In this document: piece by piece, positions 26,313 through 34,864 of the stretch | How positions within the stretch are numbered: the stretch's first letter is position 1 | How the letters are laid out: each line of letters opens with the position of its first letter | Source: Firmicutes bacterium UBA2116 | Lineage (GTDB): Bacteria > Bacillota > Clostridia > Tissierellales > Sedimentibacteraceae | Direction of reading: 5' to 3' | Assembly (NCBI GenBank): GCA_002331025.1 | Contig: DCYG01000026.1 | Location: forward strand, 1-64,000 | Length of the DNA stretch: 64,000 nucleotides | Position numbers and translations under genes: made by a program | The notes under the pieces: generated by a model | What the model was told of the DNA's origin: nothing | What the model saw: only the letters and a program-made list of their open reading frames with translations | Database searches by the model: none

Positions 26313-27494
26313 TTATTTTCTCTCTACTAAAAGCGCTGTTCCCATTCCTCCGCCTATACATAATGTAGCGAGACCCTTTTTAGCATCTCTTTTTGCCATC
26401 TCATATATAAGTGAAATTAATATTCTTGCACCGGATGCTCCTATAGGATGTCCGAGAGCTATGGCACCGCCGTTTACGTTTGTTATTTCTTCCTTCAGAC
26501 CAAGATCTTTAATAACTGCCGCTGCTTGAGCCGCAAATGCTTCGTTAGCTTCAATTAAATCTAAATCTTCTACAGTCCATCCTGCATTAGCCAAAGCCTT
26601 TTTAGTAGCAGGTACAGGTCCGATACCCATTATTTTCGGATCAACTCCCGCTGAACCGTATCCAGCTATTTCACATATATATTCCAGACCAAGCTCTTCT
26701 GCCTTATCCTTGCTCATTATGATTAAAGCCGCTGCTCCGTCATTTATTCCGGATGCATTACCTGCGGTAACTGTTCCGTCTTTTTTAAATGCAGGTTTTA
26801 ATTTAGCCATCTTTTCCATTGTAGTTCCGTGCTTTGGATATTCATCCATATCAACGATGATTGGATCACCTTTTCTTTGAGGAATTTCTACAGGAACTAT
26901 TTCTTCTTTGAATTTTCCGATTTTTTGAGCTTCTTCTGCTCTGTTTTGACTTTGAACAGCTATTTTGTCCTGGTCTTCTCTCGTAAGTCCCCATTGCTCA
27001 ACGATATTTTCAGCAGTAATTCCCATATGGTATTGATTGTAAACATCTGTTAATCCATCATAAACCATGTAGTCAACTATTTTTCCATCGCCCATTCTAT
27101 GTCCCCATCTTGCTTTTGGCAATAAATATGGAGCATTTGTCATACTTTCTGTTCCGCCGCACAAAATTATGTCACATTGTCCGCTTTCAACAAATTGTGC
27201 TGCCATGCTGACTGCTCTTAAACCTGAGCCGCAAACCATGTTGATTGTCATTGCCGGTGCTTCTACCGGTATACCGGCTCCAAGCGTAACCTGTCTTGCT
27301 ACATTTTGTCCCAATCCTGCACCTAATACATTGCCAAAATAAACCTCTTCTACCTGTGCAGGTTCAATCTTTGCTCTTTTGATAGCTTCTTTTGCTGCTA
27401 TTACGCCTAAATCAACAGCTGATAATGATGCAAAAGCACCACCAAATGCGCCAATCGGCGTTCTTGCTGCTGAAACGATAACTGCTTTTTTCAT
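26313..27494 (-). CDS. thlA: Acetyl-CoA C-acetyltransferase (thiolase)
   Basis: This 393-residue biosynthetic-type thiolase condenses or cleaves acetoacetyl-CoA. The nucleophilic Cys is in NMVCGSGLRAVSMA (about residue 88), the His in ALGHPIGASGARI (about 349) and the second Cys in LCIGGGMGTAL (about 379). It starts MKKAVIVSAARTPIGAFGG after AGGAGGAA. A sigma-54 promoter lies about 35-50 nt upstream (27528-27545). It probably heads an operon with atoD-atoA and links acetoacetyl-CoA to acetyl-CoA. Confidence 0.95.
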   Translation of the reverse strand: MKKAVIVSAARTPIGAFGGAFASLSAVDLGVIAAKEAIKRAKIEPAQVEEVYFGNVLGAGLGQNVARQVTLGAGIPVEAPAMTINMVCGSGLRAVSMAAQFVESGQCDIILCGGTESMTNAPYLLPKARWGHRMGDGKIVDYMVYDGLTDVYNQYHMGITAENIVEQWGLTREDQDKIAVQSQNRAEEAQKIGKFKEEIVPVEIPQRKGDPIIVDMDEYPKHGTTMEKMAKLKPAFKKDGTVTAGNASGINDGAAALIIMSKDKAEELGLEYICEIAGYGSAGVDPKIMGIGPVPATKKALANAGWTVEDLDLIEANEAFAAQAAAVIKDLGLKEEITNVNGGAIALGHPIGASGARILISLIYEMAKRDAKKGLATLCIGGGMGTALLVERK

Positions 27495-27527
27495 GTTCTT
27501 CCTCCTAAATTTTATTTACATAATAAG

Positions 27528-27545
27528 ATGCAATAATCATGCCAA
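27528..27545 (-). promoter_or_regulatory. Sigma-54 (-24/-12) promoter of the thiolase operon
   Basis: The minus strand reads TTGGCATGATTATTGCAT. GG and GC are separated by exactly 10 nt and the flanks match the TTGGCA-N5-6-TTGCAT consensus. It is nearly identical in core to the promoter before kdd. The transcript would start close to 27516 and lead directly into the thiolase gene. Confidence 0.85.
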
Positions 27546-27701
27546 ATATATTGTAAAAGTATTAATTGCTAAATGATATTATGCTTAAAGTGTAAATATT
27601 CATATATAGTGTATACAATTTAATTTTAACATAAAACACATTAAATTTCAATAAAACATTCTTACATCTAATACAATGTATTAATTCCATATTATTGGAC
27701 A

Positions 27702-27812
27702 AACTAAAACTAATTCGTATAAATTTAGTTCCCTTGGAGCGAATTAGTAATACTGTTTTCCGCTGTTGAGGACAAATATCTGTCCGCACTTTCAAATAAG
27801 AACAGTATAAAA
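27702..27812 (-). repeat. Two-hairpin palindromic repeat (copy 2)
   Basis: The minus strand reads GGACAGATATTTGTCC, then GGAAAACAGTATTACTAATTCGCTCCAAGG-type sequence and a closing CGAATTAGT, matching the repeat next to oriC at 1951-2055. About 90 bp are shared. It lies in the 444-bp gap between the thiolase promoter and the germination genes. Confidence 0.75.
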
Positions 27813-27863
27813 ATTATTAGTATAAATAGAGGTTTTTTGCAAATATTACTACTAAAGAGGAAG

Positions 27864-27916
27864 GGGGACACACCTCTTTTCATGGGATAGTCTTTGTGGG
27901 ATAAGAGAAATGTTCC
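27864..27916 (+). repeat. GGGGACA hairpin element C, upstream of the ger region
   Basis: GGGGGACACACCTCTT pairs with AAGAGAAATGTTCC around a loop with TAGTCTTTGTGGGAT. It ends 23 nt before the start codon at 27939 and shares that gene's orientation. One G-to-T change in the 3' arm (TGTTCC) weakens the outer stem. Confidence 0.78.
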
Positions 27917-27938
27917 TATCAATAGAAAGGTAGATATT

Positions 27939-28139
27939 ATGTCTTTAATTAATCATATAAAACCAATTTTAAACAGCGATGTTATAATTATTTTTTTAAT
28001 AATAAGCTATATATTGATTTTTAGAACCAGCAAGGGACTTAAACGGAAAAACTTTCACAGAGATTACAAAATTGTCAGGTTTACGGGAATTATTTACGGA
28101 TTGATTGCCATAGCTGCTATTGTAACTAAGAATATTTAA
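27939..28139 (+). CDS. Small membrane protein upstream of the gerA-type operon
   Basis: This 66-residue protein has one or two hydrophobic segments: SDVIIIFLIISYILIF (about residues 14-29) and FTGIIYGLIAIAAIV (about 47-61), with a basic middle RTSKGLKRKNFHRDYK. I chose the ATG at 27939 after AAAGGTAG; an upstream frame extends into repeat element C. It resembles the CLC_0170-type small proteins found next to germination operons in clostridia (from memory, low certainty). It ends 27 nt before gerAA and is probably co-transcribed. Confidence 0.65.
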   Translation: MSLINHIKPILNSDVIIIFLIISYILIFRTSKGLKRKNFHRDYKIVRFTGIIYGLIAIAAIVTKNI

Positions 28140-28166
28140 TTGGACTAAAAATATTTAGGAGATATC

Positions 28167-29672
28167 ATGAGTATTTATCAGAATTTAACTAATATTAATG
28201 TGGATATTGACTTAAAAAAGAATGAAACCATTCTAAAGGAAGTATTCAAGGATGCTAATGACATAATTTTTCGCAATATGAAGGTAGGACAACATAAAAA
28301 GCTAAATATACTGATTTTTTATGTTGATGGTATGACTACCAAGGATTCTATAAGTGAGTATGCAATTCAGACTTTAATGGAGTCCATTAATTTAGAAAGC
28401 TTAAAAAAGGACGGCGGAAAAGAATTACAAAATGAAATTTTGAATTCAAATATTGCCATAACTGAATTAGGCACTGTGCAAACATTGCAGGAATGTGTGG
28501 ACAAAGCCCTGTCCGGAGAAACAATTTTGTTTATAGAAACTTGTTCAAAGGCAATATGGCTTTCATCAAGAGGCTGGCAAATAAGAGGAATTCAGGAGCC
28601 GGCTGCAGAAACCCTTATCAGGGGTGCAAGAGACGGCTTTATTGAAACGATGAAGGTAAATATAACCCTTATCAGAAGAAGAATCAGAGATCCGAAATTA
28701 AAAGTAAAATATTTGCAGGTCGGCAGTAGATCCAAGACCGATATAACATTATTGTACATAGAGGATATTGTAAATAAAACCGTATTGGATGAAGTTGAAA
28801 AAAGAATAAATAGTATTGATATAGAAGCAGTTTTAGAGAGCTCCTACATAGAGGAATTAATAGAGGATGATACATACTCACCATTTCCTCAGGTTGAAAA
28901 TACTGAAAGACCTGATGCTGCAGCTTCTGCCTTGCTTGAAGGCAGGGTTGTAATTGCGGTTGATAATACTCCTACTGTACTGATGGCACCTGCAACCTTT
29001 ATATCTTTTATGCAGTCATCGGAGGATTATTATGAAAGATGGATGCTGTCATGTCTGATAAGAATGATAAGATACATAGCTCTGCCTATAGTTATGCTGT
29101 TGCCTGCATTATACGTGGCTGTGGTACAATTTCATCCGAATATGCTTCCTACACAGCTTGCATTGTATGTAGCTGCTTCAAGAGCTAATGTACCATTTCC
29201 TCCGTATTTTGAAGCATTGCTTATGGAACTGGTAATGGAGCTCGTGAGAGAGGCATCCATAAGAATTACAACTCCTGTGGGTTCAACAATAGGCTTGGTA
29301 AGTGGTTTGGTTATTGGTTCAGCATCAGTCGAAGCCGGATTAATAACGCCTATTGCCGTAATAATAGTTGCATTGACCGGCTTGGCTTCCTTTGCAATAC
29401 CAAGCTACAATTTCAGTACATCGCTGAGGATGATCAGGTTTGGTTTTATTGTAATTGCTTCGATTTTCGGATTGTTTGGTATTTCGATCGGTCTATGTGT
29501 ACTGATTATACATCTGTGTACATTGAAAAGCTTCGGAGTACCTTACTTGACACCTATGACTCATTTTATTGAAAGAAGAAGCGATTTAAAGGATACGGTT
29601 ATCAGACCTAAAATTTACAATTTAGTCAGAAAGCCTGCGTATTTGCAGGTTGAAAAGGAGAAGGGCAAATAA
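28167..29672 (+). CDS. gerAA: Spore germination protein GerAA-like (germinant receptor A subunit)
   Basis: This 501-residue protein has a large cytoplasmic N-terminal domain (about residues 1-280, including ELGTVQTLQECVDKALSGETILFIE and RGARDGFIETMKVNITLIRRRIRDPKLK, the GerA signature) and about five membrane helices from residue 285 on (YIALPIVMLLPALYVAVVQF, VGSTIGLVSGLVIGSASVEAGLITPIAVI). The A subunit acts with GerB and GerC in the spore inner membrane. The TAA is followed immediately by the next start. Confidence 0.93.
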   Translation: MSIYQNLTNINVDIDLKKNETILKEVFKDANDIIFRNMKVGQHKKLNILIFYVDGMTTKDSISEYAIQTLMESINLESLKKDGGKELQNEILNSNIAITELGTVQTLQECVDKALSGETILFIETCSKAIWLSSRGWQIRGIQEPAAETLIRGARDGFIETMKVNITLIRRRIRDPKLKVKYLQVGSRSKTDITLLYIEDIVNKTVLDEVEKRINSIDIEAVLESSYIEELIEDDTYSPFPQVENTERPDAAASALLEGRVVIAVDNTPTVLMAPATFISFMQSSEDYYERWMLSCLIRMIRYIALPIVMLLPALYVAVVQFHPNMLPTQLALYVAASRANVPFPPYFEALLMELVMELVREASIRITTPVGSTIGLVSGLVIGSASVEAGLITPIAVIIVALTGLASFAIPSYNFSTSLRMIRFGFIVIASIFGLFGISIGLCVLIIHLCTLKSFGVPYLTPMTHFIERRSDLKDTVIRPKIYNLVRKPAYLQVEKEKGK

Positions 29673-30761
29673 ATGTTTAATCAGGATATTACTCCATATC
29701 AAAATTTATCAATTTTAATACTAGTGTCATTTGCATTTCAATCAATACTTATGCCTCTCTTGCTCTCAGAAATAGACGGACCGGTTGGATGGATGACGAT
29801 AATAATTGCTGCTGTCGTATTATATTTTTCATTAAGACCAATTAATAAATTACTGCTTAAATATAAAGATGATTCTTTTTTAAGTATATCGAATAAAATA
29901 TTTCCTAAGCTTATATCGAGGGCAATCGGAATTTATTACATAATTATGTTTTTAATTGCAAACAGTATATTGATGAAGGATTTTGCCGAGCAAATAAAAC
30001 TGATGATGCTGTTTAGAACCCCTTTAGGTTCAATAATTATTGTAATATTACTGACGGCAAGCTATGCAACTAAAAAAGGAATAAAAACAATTGCAAACAT
30101 TAGTGCCATAACGATTTTAATTGCTTTTATACCATATATTTTTATTATGATATTTTCAACGTATTATGCTGATTATTCAAATGTTTTCCCCATATATCCG
30201 GCTGATGTGGAAGGGGTTTTAAAATCAGTACCGGGAGCAATACTCGGATTTTTTGGCTTTACAATACTGTTGTTTTCAAATAGTAAGGTAACTGTCCAGG
30301 AAAACAACAGGTCAATCAATAAAAAATTTATTTTATTCAGTACTGTTTTGTATGTTGCTTGCTATCTGATGATAATTGTTAAGTTCGGCATAAAGGAATC
30401 AGTACACCTGGTATGGCCGTTCATTTCCGTTATGAAATATGTAAATATACCCGGATTTTTCTTTGAAAGCACTGAAATTGTAGGATTATGTTTTCAAATT
30501 ATAGTTACATTTTCCTGCATATGCATTATTGCATATTTTACGAATATAGCAATGCAGGAAACATTTAAAACAAGAGAAGACGGATTTTTTATTTATATGC
30601 AGATACCGATTTTATATTTTATGGCAGCAGTTCTGCCTGGAATGTACATGATGTTTCCTTATATACAATGGCCGATAATCATCCTCAGTGGTCTAAATTT
30701 ATTTATTCCGTTAATAGCAGTTTTAGTTGATGCAAAATTTAAAAAAGTAAAAAATAATTGA
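29673..30761 (+). CDS. gerAB: Spore germination permease GerAB-like (B subunit)
   Basis: This 362-residue integral membrane protein of the APC superfamily has about ten hydrophobic segments. The start MFNQDITPYQNLSILILVSFAFQSIL and the FxxSxxxGxTIG-like and PVG region (EIDGPVGWMTIIIAAVV) are typical of endospore germination permeases that bind the germinant. It starts directly after the gerAA stop. Confidence 0.92.
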   Translation: MFNQDITPYQNLSILILVSFAFQSILMPLLLSEIDGPVGWMTIIIAAVVLYFSLRPINKLLLKYKDDSFLSISNKIFPKLISRAIGIYYIIMFLIANSILMKDFAEQIKLMMLFRTPLGSIIIVILLTASYATKKGIKTIANISAITILIAFIPYIFIMIFSTYYADYSNVFPIYPADVEGVLKSVPGAILGFFGFTILLFSNSKVTVQENNRSINKKFILFSTVLYVACYLMIIVKFGIKESVHLVWPFISVMKYVNIPGFFFESTEIVGLCFQIIVTFSCICIIAYFTNIAMQETFKTREDGFFIYMQIPILYFMAAVLPGMYMMFPYIQWPIIILSGLNLFIPLIAVLVDAKFKKVKNN

Positions 30762-30778
30762 TAATAATATACGGTTTG

Positions 30779-30891
30779 TGTCATTGCTATGAATAAACCA
30801 ATAACGTACATTCCTTGTCATTCTGAGCGTAAGTAAAGAATCTCAGATTTTCAAATGCTTAGATCCTTCGAGCTTAAGCGCTCAGGAAGAC
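30779..30891. repeat. Composite dispersed repeat between gerAB and gerAC
   Basis: The first part, TGTCATTGCTATGAATAAAC followed by ATAACGTACATT, is shared with 45326-45394. It is followed by the GTCATTCTGAGCG family (30817-30891), whose right arm GCGCTCAGGAAGAC inverts the left. The element separates gerAC from gerAB by 168 nt in an operon that is otherwise tightly packed. Confidence 0.75.
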
Positions 30892-30929
30892 AAATACATG
30901 TTTATTCTTAAATCATCATAGAGGTACAA

Positions 30930-32030
30930 ATGAAAAGTATAAAAATTTTGTTCATAATAATCATAACATCAATAGTGCTGACAGGATGCTGGGACAGCGT
31001 TGAAATAAATAAAAGAGAATACATATTTGCGGTTGGAATTGATAAAAATGCAAAAAACCTGACTTTTACATCAGAGATCCCGAAAATAAACGAGGGCAGT
31101 GAAGAGCAAAGGTTGGTATATACGAAGGATTGCATTAACTTTGCCGACTTTTATGCAACAAGCTATCTTCATTCTGAAAAGGTGATTTCTGACAGGCTGA
31201 TGCAGGTAATCGTACTTGGTGAGGATTTAGCGAGAGATTCAGAAGCAGTTAAAAGAATCTTTGATGAAATTCAGCGTTCACCTCAGATGAACAGGAGGGT
31301 TAAGATTTGTATAGCAAAGGGAAAGGCGCAGGATATCATTAATACCGAAATACCTCACAATCCAATTGTGGGACGCTTTCTAAGCGAAATGCTCATTAAG
31401 CTGAAGAGAGAAAGTTATCAGGATATCTATACCTTTGATGAAGCAATTCTGGATCTTGGCAAGACGGGGAATGCAATGATACCTGTTGCCGAAATTAATG
31501 ATAAAAGCTTAAAGGTTGAAAGAGCAGGGGTTTTTAAAGAGTATGAGCTAATAGGTTTTTTAGAACCGGAAGAAGTATCTTCAATCATGGTCTTATTGAA
31601 TCCAAGCAAAGCTACAATCAGAAATGTTAATATTACAGTCGAAGATACAAATGTTTCATTAGGTGCAGTGGATATAACGATGACAAAAAAGATGGATTTA
31701 AGCAATGATAAACTGAAGGTTGACTACTACGTTACGTTGTACAGCTACATAGATTCATTTATCATAGGAAGTAATAAGCTTGAGGATCAGAGCTATTTAA
31801 ACAAAATTAAGGAAGAAGCTATAAAAAATATTTTAATGGTTTCAGAAAAAACCTTAGATAAACTGCAAAATTCTTATAGAGCAGATTTATTAAAAATCAA
31901 AGAGGATTTATATAAGTACCACAAGCAGGATTATGAAAAAATTGCCGACAAATATGACGAGATATTTGAAGCGGCAGATATAAACATACATTTAGATATG
32001 GTTATTAAAAGTACCGGCTTAGTAAAGTAA
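30930..32030 (+). CDS. gerAC: Spore germination lipoprotein GerAC-like (C subunit)
   Basis: This 366-residue Ger(x)C protein has a lipoprotein signal peptide ending in LTGC (cysteine at about residue 21), then the diagnostic WDSVEINKREYIFAVGIDK. The C-terminal half contains the GerC-type domain with AAIKNILMVSEKTLDKLQ-like sequence and ends in a long helix. It completes an A-B-C receptor set. AGAGG precedes the ATG. Confidence 0.92.
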   Translation: MKSIKILFIIIITSIVLTGCWDSVEINKREYIFAVGIDKNAKNLTFTSEIPKINEGSEEQRLVYTKDCINFADFYATSYLHSEKVISDRLMQVIVLGEDLARDSEAVKRIFDEIQRSPQMNRRVKICIAKGKAQDIINTEIPHNPIVGRFLSEMLIKLKRESYQDIYTFDEAILDLGKTGNAMIPVAEINDKSLKVERAGVFKEYELIGFLEPEEVSSIMVLLNPSKATIRNVNITVEDTNVSLGAVDITMTKKMDLSNDKLKVDYYVTLYSYIDSFIIGSNKLEDQSYLNKIKEEAIKNILMVSEKTLDKLQNSYRADLLKIKEDLYKYHKQDYEKIADKYDEIFEAADINIHLDMVIKSTGLVK

Positions 32031-32042
32031 GTTAGAGGAAAA

Positions 32043-32095
32043 GGGACACATCTCTTTATGTCAGGGAAAGTCTCTGGGGATAGGAGAAATGTCCC
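32043..32095 (+). repeat. GGGGACA hairpin element D, upstream of spoIIR
   Basis: GGGACACATCTC pairs with GAGAAATGTCCC; the loop carries AAGTCTCTGGGGATAG. It ends 21 nt before the spoIIR start codon, in the same orientation, with AAGGAGG between. The inner stem TCTC/GAGA shows compensatory change relative to CCTC/GAGG in copies F and G. Confidence 0.8.
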
Positions 32096-32115
32096 TAATT
32101 TAAGAAGGAGGACAA

Positions 32116-32817
32116 ATGAATTATAATAAAAAAATAATAATTGCAGCTATATTTGTGATTATTTCAGTAACAATTGCATACACGGTCGAAGCGTATACAG
32201 GTATGGCAAGAATAAATGATAAGGTTATAAGGCTGCATGTAGTTGCAAATTCGGACACGGTTTATGATCAACAGCTTAAATACAAAGTCAGAAATAAAAT
32301 AGTAAATAAGTTCAACAATGAATTTGAAAATATTTCTTCCAAAGATGAGAGTGAAGATGTGATTATCACAAAAATAAATGATATCAGGCTTGAAGCAGAA
32401 AAAATTATCAACGATGAGGGATATGATTACGAAGTCAATGTATATTACGGTAATTTCAAATTTCCCCGAAAAATATACGAAGATATAGTTCTGCCCGAAG
32501 GTTATTACGATGCGGTTAGAATTGAAATTGGTAACGCAGAGGGCAATAACTGGTGGTGTGTAATGTTTCCGCCTCTATGTTTTGTTGATTTCGGAAAGGA
32601 TAAGAAAGCGGAGCCGTTATTTGACATAGAAACAGAAAGAAAGCTCCAGGAGGTTTTGACGGCTGAAGAGATAGAAGCAATCAGAACAAAAAGAGGATTA
32701 GAGGATATAAAATTAAAATCAAAGCTGTTTGAATTTATAGAAAAAGGCATGGTTGAAAACACAGGAATTTATTCAACAGATAAAACCAGAACATACGCAG
32801 AAGCTACAGATAAGTAG
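32116..32817 (+). CDS. spoIIR: Stage II sporulation protein R
   Basis: This 233-residue secreted protein is the forespore signal that activates SpoIIGA processing of pro-sigma-E (family knowledge). It has an N-terminal membrane/signal segment IIIAAIFVIISVTIAYTVEAY (about residues 6-26), the hallmark VIRLHVVANSDTVYDQQLKYKVRNKI (about 38-62), and the later GNAEGNNWWCVMFPPLCFVD, both characteristic of SpoIIR. AAGGAGG precedes the ATG. It is downstream of the germination operon with no shared promoter visible. Confidence 0.92.
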   Translation: MNYNKKIIIAAIFVIISVTIAYTVEAYTGMARINDKVIRLHVVANSDTVYDQQLKYKVRNKIVNKFNNEFENISSKDESEDVIITKINDIRLEAEKIINDEGYDYEVNVYYGNFKFPRKIYEDIVLPEGYYDAVRIEIGNAEGNNWWCVMFPPLCFVDFGKDKKAEPLFDIETERKLQEVLTAEEIEAIRTKRGLEDIKLKSKLFEFIEKGMVENTGIYSTDKTRTYAEATDK

Positions 32818-32823
32818 TGACCC

Positions 32824-32935
32824 AAAGACGCAGAGGGGACGGACCTTTTTGGGTTGATATTTATCAACCCAAAAAGGTCCGTCCCCTCTGCGTCTTTCTG
32901 CACAAAAAGGTCCGTCCCCTCTGCGTCTTTCTGCA
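32824..32935. repeat. 36-bp perfect palindrome with adjacent tandem copy
   Basis: 32824-32859 and 32862-32897 are perfect inverted repeats of 36 bases (core GGGGACGGACCTTTTT), separated by 2 bases. The right arm is then repeated in direct orientation with a 33-bp period (32871-32902 and 32904-32935). The segment lies between the convergent spoIIR and sigma-54 activator genes and would fold into a very strong hairpin, possibly ending both transcripts. Its GGGGACGG core resembles the REP family near the RAYT gene. Confidence 0.8.
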
Positions 32936-32938
32936 TTG

Positions 32939-34339
32939 TTACGAAGGTATATCTAATTTTTTTATTTTATATTGCAGTGTTTGCCTCGGTACGTTAATCA
33001 GCTTCGCTGCTTTGGATATATTGTAGCTTGTCTGCTCCAGTGCAGATAAAATAATATCCCTTTCAACTCTTTCAATTGCCTGACTTAAAGGCTGTATTGT
33101 GCTTGAATCATGAGTGTAACTGTTATCTGACTGATAATTTTTAAACTGGAACGGAAGATGTTCTTCTCTGATAATTTCACCGTCATACAATGAAATGGCA
33201 CTTTCAATGGCATGCTCCAATTCTCTTACGTTTCCGGGCCAGCTGTAATCTAGAAATATATCCAGTACTTCTTTAGAAATTCCATTAAAAAATTTATTGC
33301 ATTTTTCATTGTATTTTTGTATAAAATGGTCAGCTAAGCTAGGTATATCCTCTTTTCGTTTGGACAATTCAGGTATAACCAAGGTTATAACATTTAATCT
33401 GAAGAACAAGTCCTGCCTAAGCTGCTTAGTTTCAATTACTTTGTTAATATCGGTATTTATGGCAGATATAATCCTTACATCCACATCTATGGTGTTGCTT
33501 GAACCTACCCTTCGAACTCTTCCGTCCTGTATAACTCGGAGCAGCTTTGTCTGCAGCTCTAAGGGCATGGAGTTAATTTCATCTAAAAACAATGTTCCAC
33601 CGTTTGCAAGCTCAAACAATCCGGGTCTGTTTTCGGCTCCCGTGAAGCTTCCTTTTACAGAACCGAACAAAATACTCTCCAATAGGTTGGGCGGAAGTGC
33701 GGCACAGTTTTGAGCTATGAACGGCTTGTACTTTCTGTTGCCGGAATTATGAATTGACTGTACAAAAAGCTCCTTACCTGTACCTGTGCTTCCGGCAACC
33801 ATAACGGGTGAATCTGAAATCGCAGCTTTTAACCCCAATGCTTTAAGCTTTTGTATTTCTTTATTGTGACCTATTATGTCTAAGAAGGTATATTTTGCAG
33901 ACGGCTTAGAGAGCTTACCGTGATTTTCATTTTTTTCATATAATTCATTTTGTAACGAAACAATTTTTTCCGACAACTCTCTTACTTTAGTAATATTTCT
34001 TGATACCTCCAGAGCTCCTACAACTTTATTGTTATAACAGATTGGAATTGTTGAGTTTAAGGTAGATATTTTGTCACCCTTGTAATTTATAAAATTTTGC
34101 TCAACATTATAAATAGGTCTACCTGTTCGTAAAACCCTTAACAAAGTACTTGTCTCAAAAGTCAGCGATGGATAAACCTCCAGTATATGTCTGCCAATGG
34201 CTTTATCCACATCAATTTCATCCAGATGCTTAGCTGAAATATTATAATAAACTATTTTGCCACTTGCATCAACTATGTGAATTCCATCATTTATAATATC
34301 TATAGCCTGTATTAAAGCATCAAAATATTTTATTTCCAT
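32939..34339 (-). CDS. PAS-containing sigma-54-dependent transcriptional activator
   Basis: This 466-residue enhancer-binding protein has an N-terminal PAS domain (about residues 5-115, with DGIHIVDASGKIVYYN), an AAA+ domain (Walker A GSTGTGKELFVQSIHNSG, the sigma-54 contact loop KGSFTGAENRPG, Walker B GGTLFLDEINSM) and a C-terminal Fis-type HTH (SYNISKAAKLINVPRQTLQYKIKKL). I chose the ATG at 34339 after AAGGAGAACTT. It lies between two operons that have sigma-54 promoters, so it is the probable activator of lysine fermentation; the PAS ligand is unknown. Confidence 0.9.
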   Translation of the reverse strand: MEIKYFDALIQAIDIINDGIHIVDASGKIVYYNISAKHLDEIDVDKAIGRHILEVYPSLTFETSTLLRVLRTGRPIYNVEQNFINYKGDKISTLNSTIPICYNNKVVGALEVSRNITKVRELSEKIVSLQNELYEKNENHGKLSKPSAKYTFLDIIGHNKEIQKLKALGLKAAISDSPVMVAGSTGTGKELFVQSIHNSGNRKYKPFIAQNCAALPPNLLESILFGSVKGSFTGAENRPGLFELANGGTLFLDEINSMPLELQTKLLRVIQDGRVRRVGSSNTIDVDVRIISAINTDINKVIETKQLRQDLFFRLNVITLVIPELSKRKEDIPSLADHFIQKYNEKCNKFFNGISKEVLDIFLDYSWPGNVRELEHAIESAISLYDGEIIREEHLPFQFKNYQSDNSYTHDSSTIQPLSQAIERVERDIILSALEQTSYNISKAAKLINVPRQTLQYKIKKLDIPS

Positions 34340-34354
34340 AAGTTCTCCTTTTTG

Positions 34355-34372
34355 GTGCCTAATATTAGGCAC
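34355..34372. promoter_or_regulatory. Perfect 18-bp palindrome upstream of the activator gene
   Basis: GTGCCTAATATTAGGCAC ends about 15 nt before the activator start codon, overlapping the likely leader. It may be an operator, for example for autoregulation, or part of a short hairpin. No second copy was found in the window. Confidence 0.5.
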
Positions 34373-34430
34373 ATCATGCCGAAAAACCAGCAATAATGTT
34401 CGTGTTTATATAAAACAACAAAAAGTTTGT

Positions 34431-34850
34431 TTAATTAATATCAATAACTATTTTATTTATGGTTTCTTCTGCTCCGCCAAAAATAATTTTATACTCAATA
34501 TATACAGAACCGTTTCCAAATTCATTAAGGAAATAATCATATATAATAGTTTTGAAACTGATATCAAAATTTCCATAGGGTGTTGTATACATGTTGGCGG
34601 AGCTTTTATTCTTTTCGAACTCCATTTTAGTGGAGAATGTACCCATTTTTATCATAATTAATTTATCTTTATAAATTTTTAATCTTGTTTTGTTTCCTTC
34701 ACTTTCCGTAATTTCGCTTTCATCATAATCTAAGATGAAGCAATCCCCGGTGAATTCTCTGGTCGCTTCAGTTAATAGTTCTACTTTATCTTCATTTCCT
34801 GCTTCATCAAGTATTTGTGTAGTTGTGATTTTTACTTTTGTTTTATTCAA
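34431..34850 (-). CDS. DUF1934 (YwiB-like) protein
   Basis: This 139-residue beta-rich protein matches DUF1934: VKITTTQILDEAGNEDKVELLTEATREF at the start, DCFILDYDESEITESEGNKTRLKI in the middle, and a C-terminal IEYKIIFGGAEETINKIVIDI. The family has a lipocalin-like barrel of unknown function. The start is TTG at 34850 with GGGGGAT upstream; the nearby ATG leads to an early stop. It follows murI by 14 nt, likely one transcript. Confidence 0.8.
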   Translation of the reverse strand: MNKTKVKITTTQILDEAGNEDKVELLTEATREFTGDCFILDYDESEITESEGNKTRLKIYKDKLIMIKMGTFSTKMEFEKNKSSANMYTTPYGNFDISFKTIIYDYFLNEFGNGSVYIEYKIIFGGAEETINKIVIDIN

Positions 34851-34864
34851 TATTCATCCCCCTG

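Noticed and set aside
27562..27922. Minus-strand open frames between thiolase and the ger region
   Set aside because: They lie within the sigma-54 promoter upstream region and the two-hairpin repeat; no ribosome-binding site and no coherent composition.
32817..33026. Open frame across the long palindrome after spoIIR
   Set aside because: It consists almost only of the palindrome and tandem copy, overlaps the activator gene antisense, and has repeated peptide segments without protein-like character.
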